Shown here piece after piece: positions 46,617 to 58,939 of a stretch of DNA of 64,000 nucleotides (within the stretch, counting starts at the first letter, position 1; each line of letters starts with the position of its first letter). This DNA comes from a bacterium (GTDB taxonomy: Bacteria > Bacillota > Clostridia > Oscillospirales > Acutalibacteraceae). The notes under the pieces are model-generated. The model was not told the origin of the DNA and ran no database searches. It was given only the letters and a program-made list of their open reading frames with translations. The position numbers were made by a program, and so were the translations under genes. The DNA lies in contig JALFLK010000029.1 in assembly GCA_022774755.1 (NCBI GenBank), forward strand, positions 1 to 64,000. Direction: 5' to 3'.

Positions 46617-48539
46617 TTACAGGTTATCAAGCTCTTTCAGCCAGAGCGAAACCGAGGCGTCGCTGGGCATTCTGAAATCTCCTCTCGGCGAAAGTGTTAC
46701 GGAACCGACCTTAGGTCCGTCGGGAAGGCACGAACGCTTAAACTGCTGTGTAAAAAACCTCCTGACAAACACCTTCAGCCACTTTTTTATTTCTTCAACA
46801 GAATAATCGTCCTTAAAAGACCTTTTCGCTAAATAGAATATTTTTGACGGAGTATAACCGAAACGCACCAGATAGTACAGGAAAAAGTCGTGGAGTTCAT
46901 AGGGTCCCACTACATCTTCGGTTTTCTGCGAGATTGTGCCGTCTTTTTCCGGCGGCAAAAGCTCGGGGCTGACGGGAGTGTCGAGAACATCAAGCAACAC
47001 GGTTTTTAAATCTTCCTGTGAAACCGACGCTTCATACGCAGTCAGATAGCGCACGAGGGTTTTCGGCACGGAGCAGTTGACGGCATACATAGACATATGG
47101 TCGCCGTTGTAGGTTGCCCATCCCAGAGCAAGCTCCGATAAATCGCCTGTACCGATTACCAATGCCGACAGCTTGTTGGATAAATCCATAAGCACTTGTG
47201 TGCGCTCACGAGCCTGACAGTTTTCGTATGTTACGGAGTGTTCCTCCTCATTCTGACCTATATCCTTGAAATGCTGTCTGACAGAATCGGTTATATTCAC
47301 TTCGGTAAACGATACGCCGTAGGAAAGCGCAAGTCGTTCGGCGTTTGATTTAGTCCGCTGTGTTGTTCCGAAGCAGGGCATTGTTACCGTGTGTATTCCC
47401 TTTCGGTCAAGGTTAAGCATATCAAATGCGTGAACACAGACAATAAGAGCCAGGGTGCTGTCAAGTCCGCCGGAAAGTCCCAGAACAACATTTTTTATTC
47501 CGATATGTTCAAGCCTTGTGGCAAGACCTGTTGCCTGTATGTTGAGAATTTCACGGCATCTGTTCTCCAAATCTTCCTTTGAGTCGGGCACAAAGGGCGT
47601 TTTTCTAAAATATCGGGAAAGGCTAAAATCATTAACTTTTATATCAAATTTTATTCTTAAAATCTTTTCTGATTTTTCTTTTTCGGAATTAAATGTTGTA
47701 ATACGCCGTCTTTCTCCGTCAAGACGCTGAAGGTCAATGTCGCCGTAAATTATTCCTGTTGAAAACCTTTGGCTTTCAGCTAAAACAGTAGCGTTTTCAC
47801 AAATCAGGTTATGCCCGGAAAAGACCAAGTCGGTAGTACTTTCGCCGAAACCGGAGTCGGAAAAAATATATGCACAGCTTAGCTTTCCGCTTTGCAAATT
47901 CACCAGATTTTTTCTGTATTCCGCCTTGCCGATTACATCATCGCTGGCGGATGAGTTAAAAATCATCAGCGCTCCGCCGTTTTGAGCAAGATTAACAGAA
48001 GGAGAATCGGGAACCCACAAATCCTCGCATATTTCACAGCCGAAACGAAACTCCGGAATTGAGGTATGTTCAAAAACCGCATCAGCGGTTAAGAAGGTTT
48101 TTTGACCTGCAAAGTAAAAATCTTTTTCAAAAACATCTTTTCCCGAGGTAAAGTGCCTTTGCTCATAAAATTCCGTATAGTTAGGTATATTTATTTTCGG
48201 CACAAGGTCAAGAAGCTTGCCTTTACAGCATACTGCGGCACAGTTATACAACGCCTCTCTGAAAGCTACGGGAACTCCGATAACGGATACAATATCAAGA
48301 TTTTTTGTGTTTTCCAAAATGTCCTCAAGAGCCTTTTCGCAGGCGTCTAAGAGGCTTTTTTGCAAAAACAAATCGGAACAGGTATAGCCGGAAATACAAA
48401 GCTCAGGAAGCACAACGACGCTTGCGCCGTTATCCGCTGCTTGTTTTATGATTTCCGTTATTTTTTTGCCGTTGTTCAGGCAGTCTGCAACTCTTATTTG
48501 CGCAGTTGCAGAGGCAACACGCAGAAAACCGTATTTCAT
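46617..48539 (-). CDS. nadE: Glutamine-dependent NAD+ synthetase
   Basis: Nitrilase domain VVLPELCISGYT; GLSGGLDSTLALIV; GTGDLSELALGW. Confidence 0.96.
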   Translation of the reverse strand: MKYGFLRVASATAQIRVADCLNNGKKITEIIKQAADNGASVVVLPELCISGYTCSDLFLQKSLLDACEKALEDILENTKNLDIVSVIGVPVAFREALYNCAAVCCKGKLLDLVPKINIPNYTEFYEQRHFTSGKDVFEKDFYFAGQKTFLTADAVFEHTSIPEFRFGCEICEDLWVPDSPSVNLAQNGGALMIFNSSASDDVIGKAEYRKNLVNLQSGKLSCAYIFSDSGFGESTTDLVFSGHNLICENATVLAESQRFSTGIIYGDIDLQRLDGERRRITTFNSEKEKSEKILRIKFDIKVNDFSLSRYFRKTPFVPDSKEDLENRCREILNIQATGLATRLEHIGIKNVVLGLSGGLDSTLALIVCVHAFDMLNLDRKGIHTVTMPCFGTTQRTKSNAERLALSYGVSFTEVNITDSVRQHFKDIGQNEEEHSVTYENCQARERTQVLMDLSNKLSALVIGTGDLSELALGWATYNGDHMSMYAVNCSVPKTLVRYLTAYEASVSQEDLKTVLLDVLDTPVSPELLPPEKDGTISQKTEDVVGPYELHDFFLYYLVRFGYTPSKIFYLAKRSFKDDYSVEEIKKWLKVFVRRFFTQQFKRSCLPDGPKVGSVTLSPRGDFRMPSDASVSLWLKELDNL

Positions 48540-48560
48540 TATTCTTCACCTTAAAATAAA

Positions 48561-48594
48561 ATATACCGCAAGCACAAATATGCTTACGGTATAT
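48561..48594. terminator. Terminator-like hairpin
   Basis: ATATACCGCAAGCA/TGCTTACGGTATAT. Confidence 0.6.
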
Positions 48595-48648
48595 TATAAC
48601 CCAAACAAGAAAAATATACAAGAAGAATATCCTTTTATTAGGGTAACA

Positions 48649-50088
48649 TCAGAAAATGTTTCTGCGAAGATGCTTTTTGTATATAATGTACTCGTTATCG
48701 TACATAGGCTCATATTTATTCAAATATGTACTGGCAACGCCCATAAACAGCCAGAACCACACAACCATAAACGATACATCGTAGAGCAGAGCCTTTTCAA
48801 ACAGGGCATAAACAAGATACGCCGCCAAAAAGCTGAACAGACACGGGAAAATGTCGTTTTGAAGTCCCGATTTATCTTTAAAAAGGTTCTGAATAATGTG
48901 CTTTGCAAAGCGAAATCCGAAAATCGCAAAAATTGTAAATCCCAAAAATCCGGTGGATACAAGCAATGTCAGGTATCCGTTATGTAAATCCGAAAAATGA
49001 TAGGAAAAGCTCATAGCTCCGTCGGAGTATTCTTCGCTGTAAAGGACAATGTTGCCGTTGCTTATTCCGATAAAAGGAGAAATCTTAAACAGGTTGACGG
49101 ACTCTTTTGCAAGCTTAAATCTGCCGCTGTCAATGTTTTCGTTTATATGCGTAAAGGTTACAGGTTCTTCCCCTGATTGGGCAACCTTTTCGCTGTTTTG
49201 TTCTGCCACAACTTCTCTCGTGTGATTAACCACAGCGGAAAAGCCCTGCTGGCATATTACCCTGAACATAAACGCCGAACATACTACAAATACGCCTAAA
49301 CAGCACAGCGCAGTCAGTCTTGCAAACAGCTGTTTTTTTGAAAACCGTTTTTCCTCAGAAAAAAGCACATACACAACATATGCTATAACATAGCATATAA
49401 TCAGCACCATAGAGGCGTTTGAGTCGCACAGGAGCAATGAAAACAAATCAATTCCCGCACAGGTTAAAATCCAGATAATGCTTACCCTGGGTCTGCCGGC
49501 CTCGGTGTAAAACTTCTTTTTTGTAAGCATATGACAACAAACAATGGAAACAACCGATGTAAACCCCAGTAAATTCGGATTTACATAAACGCCTGTAAAT
49601 CGGTTCTCGTAGATTATAAACTTTATCCACGTAAACTCCTGAGAATCGTAGGAAACTCCGCAAACAAGGCAGGTTATGCCGATAATTCCCAGTATGGTGG
49701 TAATGTAAACAATTAACCTGCAAATTGTATAAAACTCGGCTTTGATGTTTGTCTGCGGTTCCGTGTGCATTCCGTAAAACAGAAAAAAGCACATACATAA
49801 ATTGAGAAAAACTATTCCGCTGTATATTACCATAACGGAGAAGTTAATAATCATTGTGATGAGATTGCATAAAAGGAACGCACCTATCCAAATGCCGAAG
49901 CGCATTTTTGTAAAGGTTTTGTATTTTCGCTGGTTGACGCAGCAAAGAATAACTCCCCATATAAAAAACGGCAACATAAGCACATAGGCAACTATTTGAA
50001 GATATGATATATTACAAAAAAACAAATCAATAATATAGCATATTCTAAAAGCAGACGGACTGCCGAAAAAAGATTTTAACCTTTTCAT
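48649..50088 (-). CDS. O-antigen ligase/polymerase-like membrane protein
   Basis: Multi-TM protein with SDLHNGYLTLLVSTGFLG motif. Confidence 0.7.
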   Translation of the reverse strand: MKRLKSFFGSPSAFRICYIIDLFFCNISYLQIVAYVLMLPFFIWGVILCCVNQRKYKTFTKMRFGIWIGAFLLCNLITMIINFSVMVIYSGIVFLNLCMCFFLFYGMHTEPQTNIKAEFYTICRLIVYITTILGIIGITCLVCGVSYDSQEFTWIKFIIYENRFTGVYVNPNLLGFTSVVSIVCCHMLTKKKFYTEAGRPRVSIIWILTCAGIDLFSLLLCDSNASMVLIICYVIAYVVYVLFSEEKRFSKKQLFARLTALCCLGVFVVCSAFMFRVICQQGFSAVVNHTREVVAEQNSEKVAQSGEEPVTFTHINENIDSGRFKLAKESVNLFKISPFIGISNGNIVLYSEEYSDGAMSFSYHFSDLHNGYLTLLVSTGFLGFTIFAIFGFRFAKHIIQNLFKDKSGLQNDIFPCLFSFLAAYLVYALFEKALLYDVSFMVVWFWLFMGVASTYLNKYEPMYDNEYIIYKKHLRRNIF

Positions 50089-50117
50089 TTTGCATCTCCT
50101 AAGCGTAAGGGAAACAT

Positions 50118-50801
50118 TCAGGACACCACTTCTTTTACGGTTTTAAGCATAAGATACAAATCTCTGCGGAATCCGAATCGGCTGATATATTTAAGGTTGT
50201 ACCGCATCTTTTGGGGCAGAATTTTATTTACATAATCCTCGTCGATATTTTCCGAAGACTGCAAAAGCTTTTCTTCATCCTTAAACTTTATGCTTGCAAG
50301 AGAGGTAATGCCTGCCGGCATTAAAAGCGTTGCGTACATTTCGTCGGTATATCTCTCCACATACTTAGGCACCTCGGGACGGGTTCCCACGATGCTCATT
50401 TTGCCTGACAAAACATTAAAAATCTGCGGAATTTCATCAAGGCGGTATTTTCGCAGGAATTTTCCCACCGATGTTACCCTGCTGTCGTTATTTCCGGTAA
50501 CAAGCGAACCGATTTTGTCTGCGCCGTCAACCATAGTTCTGAATTTTAAAATATTAAATATTCTTCCGTATGTGGTAACCCTCTTCTGCTTGTAAAACAC
50601 AGGTCCTTTTGAGGTCACCTTAACCGACAAAGCAATTATTATCATAGGAATTATAAGAAATACAAGTAAAATTGAGCACAAAACTATATCTGTAACCCTT
50701 TTCAGAAACAAACTCCTCTTTTTTTTGCTTAAAATATCATAATAAGGCTTTACCGCCTCAGTCTGCAAACGCTTTGGGAGTTTATCATACGGCAAAATCA
50801 T
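50118..50801 (-). CDS. Undecaprenyl-phosphate sugar phosphotransferase family
   Basis: FKRVTDIVLCSILL, ILKFRTM, YRLDEIPQIFNVLSGKMSIVGTRPEVP. Confidence 0.9.
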   Translation of the reverse strand: MILPYDKLPKRLQTEAVKPYYDILSKKKRSLFLKRVTDIVLCSILLVFLIIPMIIIALSVKVTSKGPVFYKQKRVTTYGRIFNILKFRTMVDGADKIGSLVTGNNDSRVTSVGKFLRKYRLDEIPQIFNVLSGKMSIVGTRPEVPKYVERYTDEMYATLLMPAGITSLASIKFKDEEKLLQSSENIDEDYVNKILPQKMRYNLKYISRFGFRRDLYLMLKTVKEVVS

Positions 50802-51127
50802 TTAGATACCCCTAATTCTTAATCTATATTCAGGTACATTTACCCACAGTAATATGATTTTAAATTATATATCAAAACGCTTGTATTTTCAAGAAAAATT
50901 TAATTATATTGGTACATATCATAATAGAGCATATTGTTTTATGACAAAACCGCGTCACGAATAATCAAACATAATTTGGTGAATTTTACAATATATGGTT
51001 AAATAAAATAAAAATTTATATTTATTCTATTTAATAATCAAAATCTCTTGACTAATTAAAAATATAGGGTTAAAATAATTACAGAGAAACAAAGCTAGTT
51101 AAATTTTAAAATTTTTAGGAGTTTATA

Positions 51128-51427
51128 ATGGATAACGAATATGCACCTGATTTGATTACCCTTTTGGACGAAGACAACAACGAACAGGAGTTTGAAATTC
51201 TCGGTGAAATTGAAGACGAGCGTGGAAAATTCTATGCTCTTTACCCTGTTTTTGACAATCCTAAGGACGCACTTAATGACAGCGGAGAATATTATATTAT
51301 GGAAGCCATTGAGGAAGACGGCGAAGAGCAGTTGGCGACAGTTGAGGATGAGGTTCTTGCCGATGAATTAGCCGCAATTTTCGAGGAGAATTTTGAAAAG
51401 CTTTTTGAAGACACCGAAGAAGAATAA
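51128..51427 (+). CDS. DUF1292 (YrzB-like) protein
   Basis: Acidic small protein, ITLLDEDNNEQEFEILGEI. Confidence 0.85.
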   Translation: MDNEYAPDLITLLDEDNNEQEFEILGEIEDERGKFYALYPVFDNPKDALNDSGEYYIMEAIEEDGEEQLATVEDEVLADELAAIFEENFEKLFEDTEEE

Positions 51428-51451
51428 TTAAAGAATAATCTTAGTTGTTTA

Positions 51452-51640
51452 ATGTCCTGCTTGATGCGTGAATGAAGCTAAAATAACCCTACAACTTTTA
51501 AATCGGGAGCTTTTCTCCTTGTGTGGTGTGCAGACCTCCCGCATCTCGGATGAAGGGAGCCTAAAGCACAAGGGATGGCACCCACCTGTTCTATTTCGTA
51601 GGCAGGTTATGCAAAGCTTCATACGGTCAAGCGGGATTTT
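51452..51640 (+). ncRNA. ssrS: Probable 6S RNA
   Basis: TCCTGCTTGA...TCAAGCGGGA closing stem, TGAAGCT/AGCTTCA second stem, GAGCCTAAAGCACAAGGGATGGCACCCACCTG...CAGGTTATGC core; ends in T-rich tract. Confidence 0.65.
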
Positions 51641-51787
51641 TATATTTTTTATTATCTGCTTTTTACGGTTTGTTTTTTTATTTTATTTTTAATTTTAGTT
51701 TAGGTTTATACAAGCGATCTGCCTGCGGCAGTGCTTTGGTTTATATGTCTGAATTAACGGACAATTTTGTTTATCGGAGAAAATATT

Positions 51788-52750
51788 ATGAAAATTTCTG
51801 TTTTGGGATGCGGCCGCTGGGGCAGCTGTATTGCCTGGTATCTTGATAAAATCGGTCACGACGTAATAAGCTGCGGTCTTGCAGACGCTCCTGAGCTGAT
51901 TGAGCTTAAAAATACTCATAAAAATTCTTACCTTACATATCCCAAATCCATCGAAGTTACAAGCGATTTGACAAGGGCTGTGGAACACGCCGAAGTCATT
52001 GTAATATCAATCTCCTGTCAGCATTTGCGTGAATATATGGAGGACATTGCAAAAAACAATCTTGACGGAAAAATAATAGTTTTATGTATGAAGGGCGTGG
52101 AGGTTACCACCGGTAAAAGACTAAGTCAGGTAGTCGCTGATTTTGTTGACGAGAAAAAAACACCCATAGCCGTTTGGGTTGGTCCCGGTCATCCTCAGGA
52201 CTATGTCAAGGGAATACCAAACTGTATGGTAATTGACAGCAACAACGAAAAAGTAAAGGCTATGCTGGTGGACAGCTTTACAAGCGAGCTTATAAGATTT
52301 TACTACGGCACCGACCTTATCGGCAGCGAAATCGGAGCTGCGGCAAAGAATGTTATCGGTATTGCGGCGGGAATATTGGATGGTCTTAACTATTCTTCCC
52401 TGAAAGGTGCGCTTATGGCAAGGGGTACAAGGGAAATTGCAAGGCTGATTAAGGCTTTGGGCGGAAACGAAATGAGTGCCTACGGACTTTGCCATTTAGG
52501 CGACTATGAGGCTACTTTGTTCTCACCCTGGAGTCACAACAGAAAATACGGCGAAGATTTTGCAAAGGGCATAAAGTATGACAAGCTTGCCGAAGGCGTT
52601 ATGACCTCCAAGGCGCTTATGAAGCTTGCAAGCCAATACAATGTTGATTTGCCCATTGTCGGCAGTGTTTACAGGGCTCTGTTTGAGGGGTATTCTGTTA
52701 AAGAACAGCTTGATTCGCTGTTTGTGCGCAAAGTAAAAAAAGAGTTTTAA
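51788..52750 (+). CDS. gpsA: Glycerol-3-phosphate dehydrogenase [NAD(P)+]
   Basis: MKISVLGCGRWGSCIAWYL; GAAAKNVIGIAAGI. Confidence 0.92.
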   Translation: MKISVLGCGRWGSCIAWYLDKIGHDVISCGLADAPELIELKNTHKNSYLTYPKSIEVTSDLTRAVEHAEVIVISISCQHLREYMEDIAKNNLDGKIIVLCMKGVEVTTGKRLSQVVADFVDEKKTPIAVWVGPGHPQDYVKGIPNCMVIDSNNEKVKAMLVDSFTSELIRFYYGTDLIGSEIGAAAKNVIGIAAGILDGLNYSSLKGALMARGTREIARLIKALGGNEMSAYGLCHLGDYEATLFSPWSHNRKYGEDFAKGIKYDKLAEGVMTSKALMKLASQYNVDLPIVGSVYRALFEGYSVKEQLDSLFVRKVKKEF

Positions 52751-52801
52751 TTATAGGCAATAATGGTTTTTACGCTGATTTCATAATAATAAAGAAACAA
52801 T

Positions 52802-52840
52802 AAACAAACCGTGACTCCTTTGGGAATCACGGTTTGTTTT
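52802..52840. terminator. Bidirectional terminator between gpsA and groEL
   Basis: AAACAAACCGTGA...TCACGGTTTGTTT. Confidence 0.85.
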
Positions 52841-52863
52841 ATATGGGGTTCATTATATGAAAA

Positions 52864-54808
<1,945 letters not shown>

Positions 54809-54831
54809 TTAAAAGTTTAAAAAATACATTT

Positions 54832-54858
54832 TTAGCACTCTCTATCACCGAGTGCTAA
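54832..54858 (-). promoter_or_regulatory. CIRCE element (HrcA operator)
   Basis: TTAGCACTC-N9-GAGTGCTAA. Confidence 0.97.
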
Positions 54859-55012
54859 CTATATTCTACACCATTTTATGTAAAAGTCAAGTGTTTTTTG
54901 ACTAAATTTGACCTTAAAATAAAAAAATTATTTTCCGTTTCAGTTTAATCCCTTTAAAAAGCCATTGTTATGCGGAATTTTAGGGATTTTTAAAACTGTA
55001 TATCAACAAAAA

Positions 55013-55035
55013 TTCCCCGCCAAAAAGGCGGGGAA
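55013..55035. terminator. Terminator hairpin
   Basis: TTCCCCGCCAAAAAGGCGGGGAA. Confidence 0.75.
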
Positions 55036-55077
55036 CAAGTAAAATTTTAACAATTTCAGAAAATTTATTTAACAAAT

Positions 55078-55824
55078 TTATGAATTATCTTTTAATCTCA
55101 TTAGAATATCTAAAACTTTCAGATAAAGCCAGATAATTGTAAAGGCAAGTCCAAAGGATGCAATCCACTCGTATTTTTGGGGAAGTCCTTTTTCAACCAT
55201 GCGCTGTACGGTTTCAAAATCACACAGCAGGAACATACAGGCAATAATAATGCCCACGATTGAAAATCCTATACTGAGAAAAGGATGACCCACAATCATA
55301 TCCACAAATCCGTTAAGCCCCGGAATAAAGTACGCAATCAGAATAAGTACACTTGAAATAATTGAAGTAATAAACAGCGTGGTAATAACTGTTCTGAACT
55401 TTTTGTTGGGCTTTACCGTACCTATGGTATAAAGCAAAAGCATTGAGAAAACAAGCACCAATGTAATTAAAACAGACAATATTATAACATCATTGTACTG
55501 TCCTGCAAAAGTGTATGAAATCCAACTGATTAAAATGCCCTGACTGAAGGCATACAGCGTTCCGGTTACCGGAATTGAAATACGGATAATCCAAGCAAGA
55601 AAAGGTGTAACTATGGTAAATACTGCGGCTACAAGCATCAAAATCACTTGCGGAATGTAAAAGGTATACTCTTCTTCCACAATAGGCTCGCCTGTTGCAA
55701 GCATAGGCGCAATCAAATAGTACGTTGCAAACCCTACGCCCGTCATTAAAAGGAAAAACAGGGTCTTAACGGTGATTCCGCTGTATGTAGCCTTTTTATC
55801 TCCCTCTGACGCACGATCTTCCAC
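55078..55824 (-). CDS. Bax inhibitor-1/YccA-like membrane protein
   Basis: Seven-TM pattern, KYEWIASFGLAFTIIWLYLKVLDILMRL. Confidence 0.8.
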   Translation of the reverse strand: MEDRASEGDKKATYSGITVKTLFFLLMTGVGFATYYLIAPMLATGEPIVEEEYTFYIPQVILMLVAAVFTIVTPFLAWIIRISIPVTGTLYAFSQGILISWISYTFAGQYNDVIILSVLITLVLVFSMLLLYTIGTVKPNKKFRTVITTLFITSIISSVLILIAYFIPGLNGFVDMIVGHPFLSIGFSIVGIIIACMFLLCDFETVQRMVEKGLPQKYEWIASFGLAFTIIWLYLKVLDILMRLKDNS

Positions 55825-55946
55825 GGTATTAAACTTGCGGAGAATCGGATTTTACCCCTTATAGATTGTATCGTTACCGCTTTGCTGTGTATTGACATTT
55901 TTCAGAGTTGCCATAATCCATCCTCCGTTCATTGGATGTAAAGATT

Positions 55947-56744
55947 TTATTCGGAAAGCAGTACACGGTCATTTGCAAATTTTTTGTGACTTAGCTGTTC
56001 AAACTTCTGCAAAAGCACTTCTACTGTAAGCTGCTTTTTTTCTTCTCCCGAAATATCAAGAATAATTTTGCCCTCGTTCATCATTATAAGTCTGTTGCCG
56101 TGGACGATAGCGTCGTTCATATTATGGGTTACCATCAAAGCGGTAAGGTTATTTTCTGCAATAATCTTGTCGCTTAATTCAAGCACCTTTGCCGCAGTTT
56201 TCGGGTCAAGAGCCGCAGTGTGCTCATCAAGGAGAAGAAGCTTAGGCTTTTTGATTGTAGCCATCAAAAGGGTAATAGCCTGGCGCTGTCCGCCTGAAAG
56301 AAGGCCTACCTTTGAGGTCATTCTGTTTTCAAGACCCAGTTCAAATTCTCTGAGCATCTCTTTATAGGCTGTCTTTTCCTTAGATGTTACGCCCCAGCCG
56401 AGACCTCTTCTGTCCCCTCTGCGTGCGGCAATCGCAAGGTTTTCGCCTATTTCCATATCGGCAACGGTACCGGTCATAGGGTCCTGAAAGACTCTGCCCA
56501 GATACTTTGCACGCTTATGCTCGGGCAAGCCCGAAACATCCGTCCCGTCAATAATAATAGCACCGCTGTCCACAGGCCAAACGCCTGCGATGGCGTTAAG
56601 CATTGTGGATTTGCCTGCGCCGTTTCCGCCGATAATAGTGCAGAAGTCTCCCTCGTTAAGGGTAAGATTAACGCCGTTTAAGGCGGTTTTTTCATTTATT
56701 GTACCTTTATTAAAGGTTTTGTAAATGTTTTTAATTTCAAGCAT
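55947..56744 (-). CDS. ABC transporter ATP-binding protein (TrpZ-like)
   Basis: IGGNGAGKSTMLNAIAG, LLSGGQRQAITLLMA, LLLLDEHTAALD. Confidence 0.93.
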   Translation of the reverse strand: MLEIKNIYKTFNKGTINEKTALNGVNLTLNEGDFCTIIGGNGAGKSTMLNAIAGVWPVDSGAIIIDGTDVSGLPEHKRAKYLGRVFQDPMTGTVADMEIGENLAIAARRGDRRGLGWGVTSKEKTAYKEMLREFELGLENRMTSKVGLLSGGQRQAITLLMATIKKPKLLLLDEHTAALDPKTAAKVLELSDKIIAENNLTALMVTHNMNDAIVHGNRLIMMNEGKIILDISGEEKKQLTVEVLLQKFEQLSHKKFANDRVLLSE

Positions 56745-57718
56745 CAGCTGTTACCTCCCTCTTGAGAAACCGACTTTGCGTTCTGCTTTGCAACCTTTTT
56801 AAAGGAGGTTCTGCGCTTGTTTTGCAGATAAGGAACAGCTAGGAAAATCGCAACAATTACTGCTGTAAACAACTTCATATCGTCCGAAGGCATCTTCAGC
56901 CAGAGAACTATACCCATTGAAATATAGTACAAAATTCCGCCGACAATGACAAAAATGAGGCGAATAATAAAATTCATCTTCTTGCGGAAGATTGCCTCGC
57001 CCAGCACCTGACCGATTATTACCGCTGCAAGTCCGATTACGATTGCGCCTCTGCCCATATTGATGTCTGCAAAGCCCTGATACTGAGCAAGCAAAGCACC
57101 CGACATAGCAACAAGTCCGTTGCTAAGGGCAAGGGCGATAACCTTTGTAAAGCTTATATTGATGCCCTGCGCCTTACTCATAGCAGGATTACAGCCAGTT
57201 GCACGAATTGAAGCACCCTGTTCAGTACCGAAGTACCAGTACATTGCGGCTACAACTACTGCGGCGATTCCCAGGGCAACGATTATTGCCATGGTAATAT
57301 TGCTTGACGAAAGCAACAAGGAGTAGTTGCGGTAGCTGACCGGCAGATTTGCACAACCCATTATGTTAAGGTTTATTGAATAAAGAGCAATTTGAGTAAG
57401 AATACCTGAGAGAATATCGGGTATTCCCAAAAGCGTATGTAAAAGTCCTGTAATAAGTCCTGCAAGCACGCCTGCGATTAAAGCCACAATTACTGCAAGC
57501 CACACGGGACATCCTGCTACAAGCAGAACAGCCGTCACGGCACCGCCGGTTGCAAAGGAACCGTCAACCGTCAGGTCTGCAAAATTAAGAAGCTTAAAGG
57601 TTATGAATACACCCAAGGCCATTAAGCCCCATATTATACCCTGCGCAATATTTCCCGGCAGTGCGGTAAAAAATGCAACGGGGTTAAGGGAAGAAAAATA
57701 AGAAATTATAGCGTCCAT
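56744..57718 (-). CDS. ABC transporter permease (TrpY-like)
   Basis: LLNFADLTVDGSFATGGAV...RATGCNPAMSKAQGINI. Confidence 0.9.
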   Translation of the reverse strand: MDAIISYFSSLNPVAFFTALPGNIAQGIIWGLMALGVFITFKLLNFADLTVDGSFATGGAVTAVLLVAGCPVWLAVIVALIAGVLAGLITGLLHTLLGIPDILSGILTQIALYSINLNIMGCANLPVSYRNYSLLLSSSNITMAIIVALGIAAVVVAAMYWYFGTEQGASIRATGCNPAMSKAQGINISFTKVIALALSNGLVAMSGALLAQYQGFADINMGRGAIVIGLAAVIIGQVLGEAIFRKKMNFIIRLIFVIVGGILYYISMGIVLWLKMPSDDMKLFTAVIVAIFLAVPYLQNKRRTSFKKVAKQNAKSVSQEGGNS

Positions 57719-57790
57719 TAAAATACCACCGATTTAAAAAATTACAGGGGTGACCGCATTAACGGCACCCCTATTTGAATATGTTTTTGA

Positions 57791-58801
57791 TTATTCAGCC
57801 TTAATAGCCTCGTAATCTTCAGGAATCTGAACATTAAGAGCGGCAGCTCTGCTCTCCATATACTTCTTTGTTGTTGAGGGAGCATACTGAACATCCATTG
57901 TTGAAATGTCTTTGCCGTTTACTAAAATGTCGTAAGCCATCTCGCCTGTTTTGTAGCCAAGGTCATAGTAGCTGATTGAAAGTGTTGCTACTCCGCAGCC
58001 CTTGCAGATACCCTCTTCGCCGGCGATAATCGGGATTCCGGCAGGCTCTGCAACATTGTTGATTACTGCTGCATTTGAAGCGGCTGTGTTATCGGTAGGA
58101 ACATAGATAACATCACTGGATTCACAGGCATTTGCCGTTACGGACGCAACATCGTTTGAATCTGCAAAAGAGAATTCCTTAACTGTCATTCCCATTTCTT
58201 CAAAGTTCTTAGTGATTTCTTTTACCTGGAACTTTGAATTTGCCTCAGCAGAACAATAGAGAATACCGATATTTTTAGCGTCGGGGAAAAGCTCTTTGAG
58301 CATTTTTGCCTGCTTATCAAGAGGAGCAAGGTCGGAAGTACCGGATACGTTCATTCCGGACTTACCTGTCCACTCCGGAATATCAAGAGCTGTGCCGTAA
58401 TCGGTAATTGATGTTCCGAGAACGGGAATAGTTGGTGTTGCTGTATATGCAGCCTGCAAAGCGGCTGTACCGTTGCCCATAATCAAATCAACATTTGAAG
58501 AAACAAACTGGTTGCAGATTGTAGAGCATGTAGGTGAATCGCCCTGAGCGTTCTGAACATCAAACTTTACCTTATCCTCGCCCATAAGCTTTTTGAGAGC
58601 ATCCTGGAAACCCTGAGTAGCGGCGTCAAGAGCCTCGTGCTGAACGAGCTGGCAGATACCTATGTTATACACTTTTGAAGAATCAGCCTTTGAGCTTTCT
58701 GTGTCTGACTGTGCGTTGTTGCCGGAACATCCCGCAAAACACAATGACAAGGTTAAAGCAGCCAGAATAACGGCGATTGTTCTTTTTAAACTTTTCATCA
58801 T
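57791..58801 (-). CDS. ABC transporter substrate-binding lipoprotein (TrpX-like)
   Basis: Lipobox LCFAGCSG; VYNIGICQLVQHEALDAATQGF. Confidence 0.92.
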   Translation of the reverse strand: MMKSLKRTIAVILAALTLSLCFAGCSGNNAQSDTESSKADSSKVYNIGICQLVQHEALDAATQGFQDALKKLMGEDKVKFDVQNAQGDSPTCSTICNQFVSSNVDLIMGNGTAALQAAYTATPTIPVLGTSITDYGTALDIPEWTGKSGMNVSGTSDLAPLDKQAKMLKELFPDAKNIGILYCSAEANSKFQVKEITKNFEEMGMTVKEFSFADSNDVASVTANACESSDVIYVPTDNTAASNAAVINNVAEPAGIPIIAGEEGICKGCGVATLSISYYDLGYKTGEMAYDILVNGKDISTMDVQYAPSTTKKYMESRAAALNVQIPEDYEAIKAE

Positions 58802-58939
58802 TTTTTCCTCCTGTAATACTTTTATGCTTTTATGTGTTAAAATGATTTAACATAGAGTATTCTACTACACCTTGGGTCAAATATCAATAGCAAGAAATAT
58901 TTTTATACAAAACTCATAATTTAATCATATGCTTTTTGT

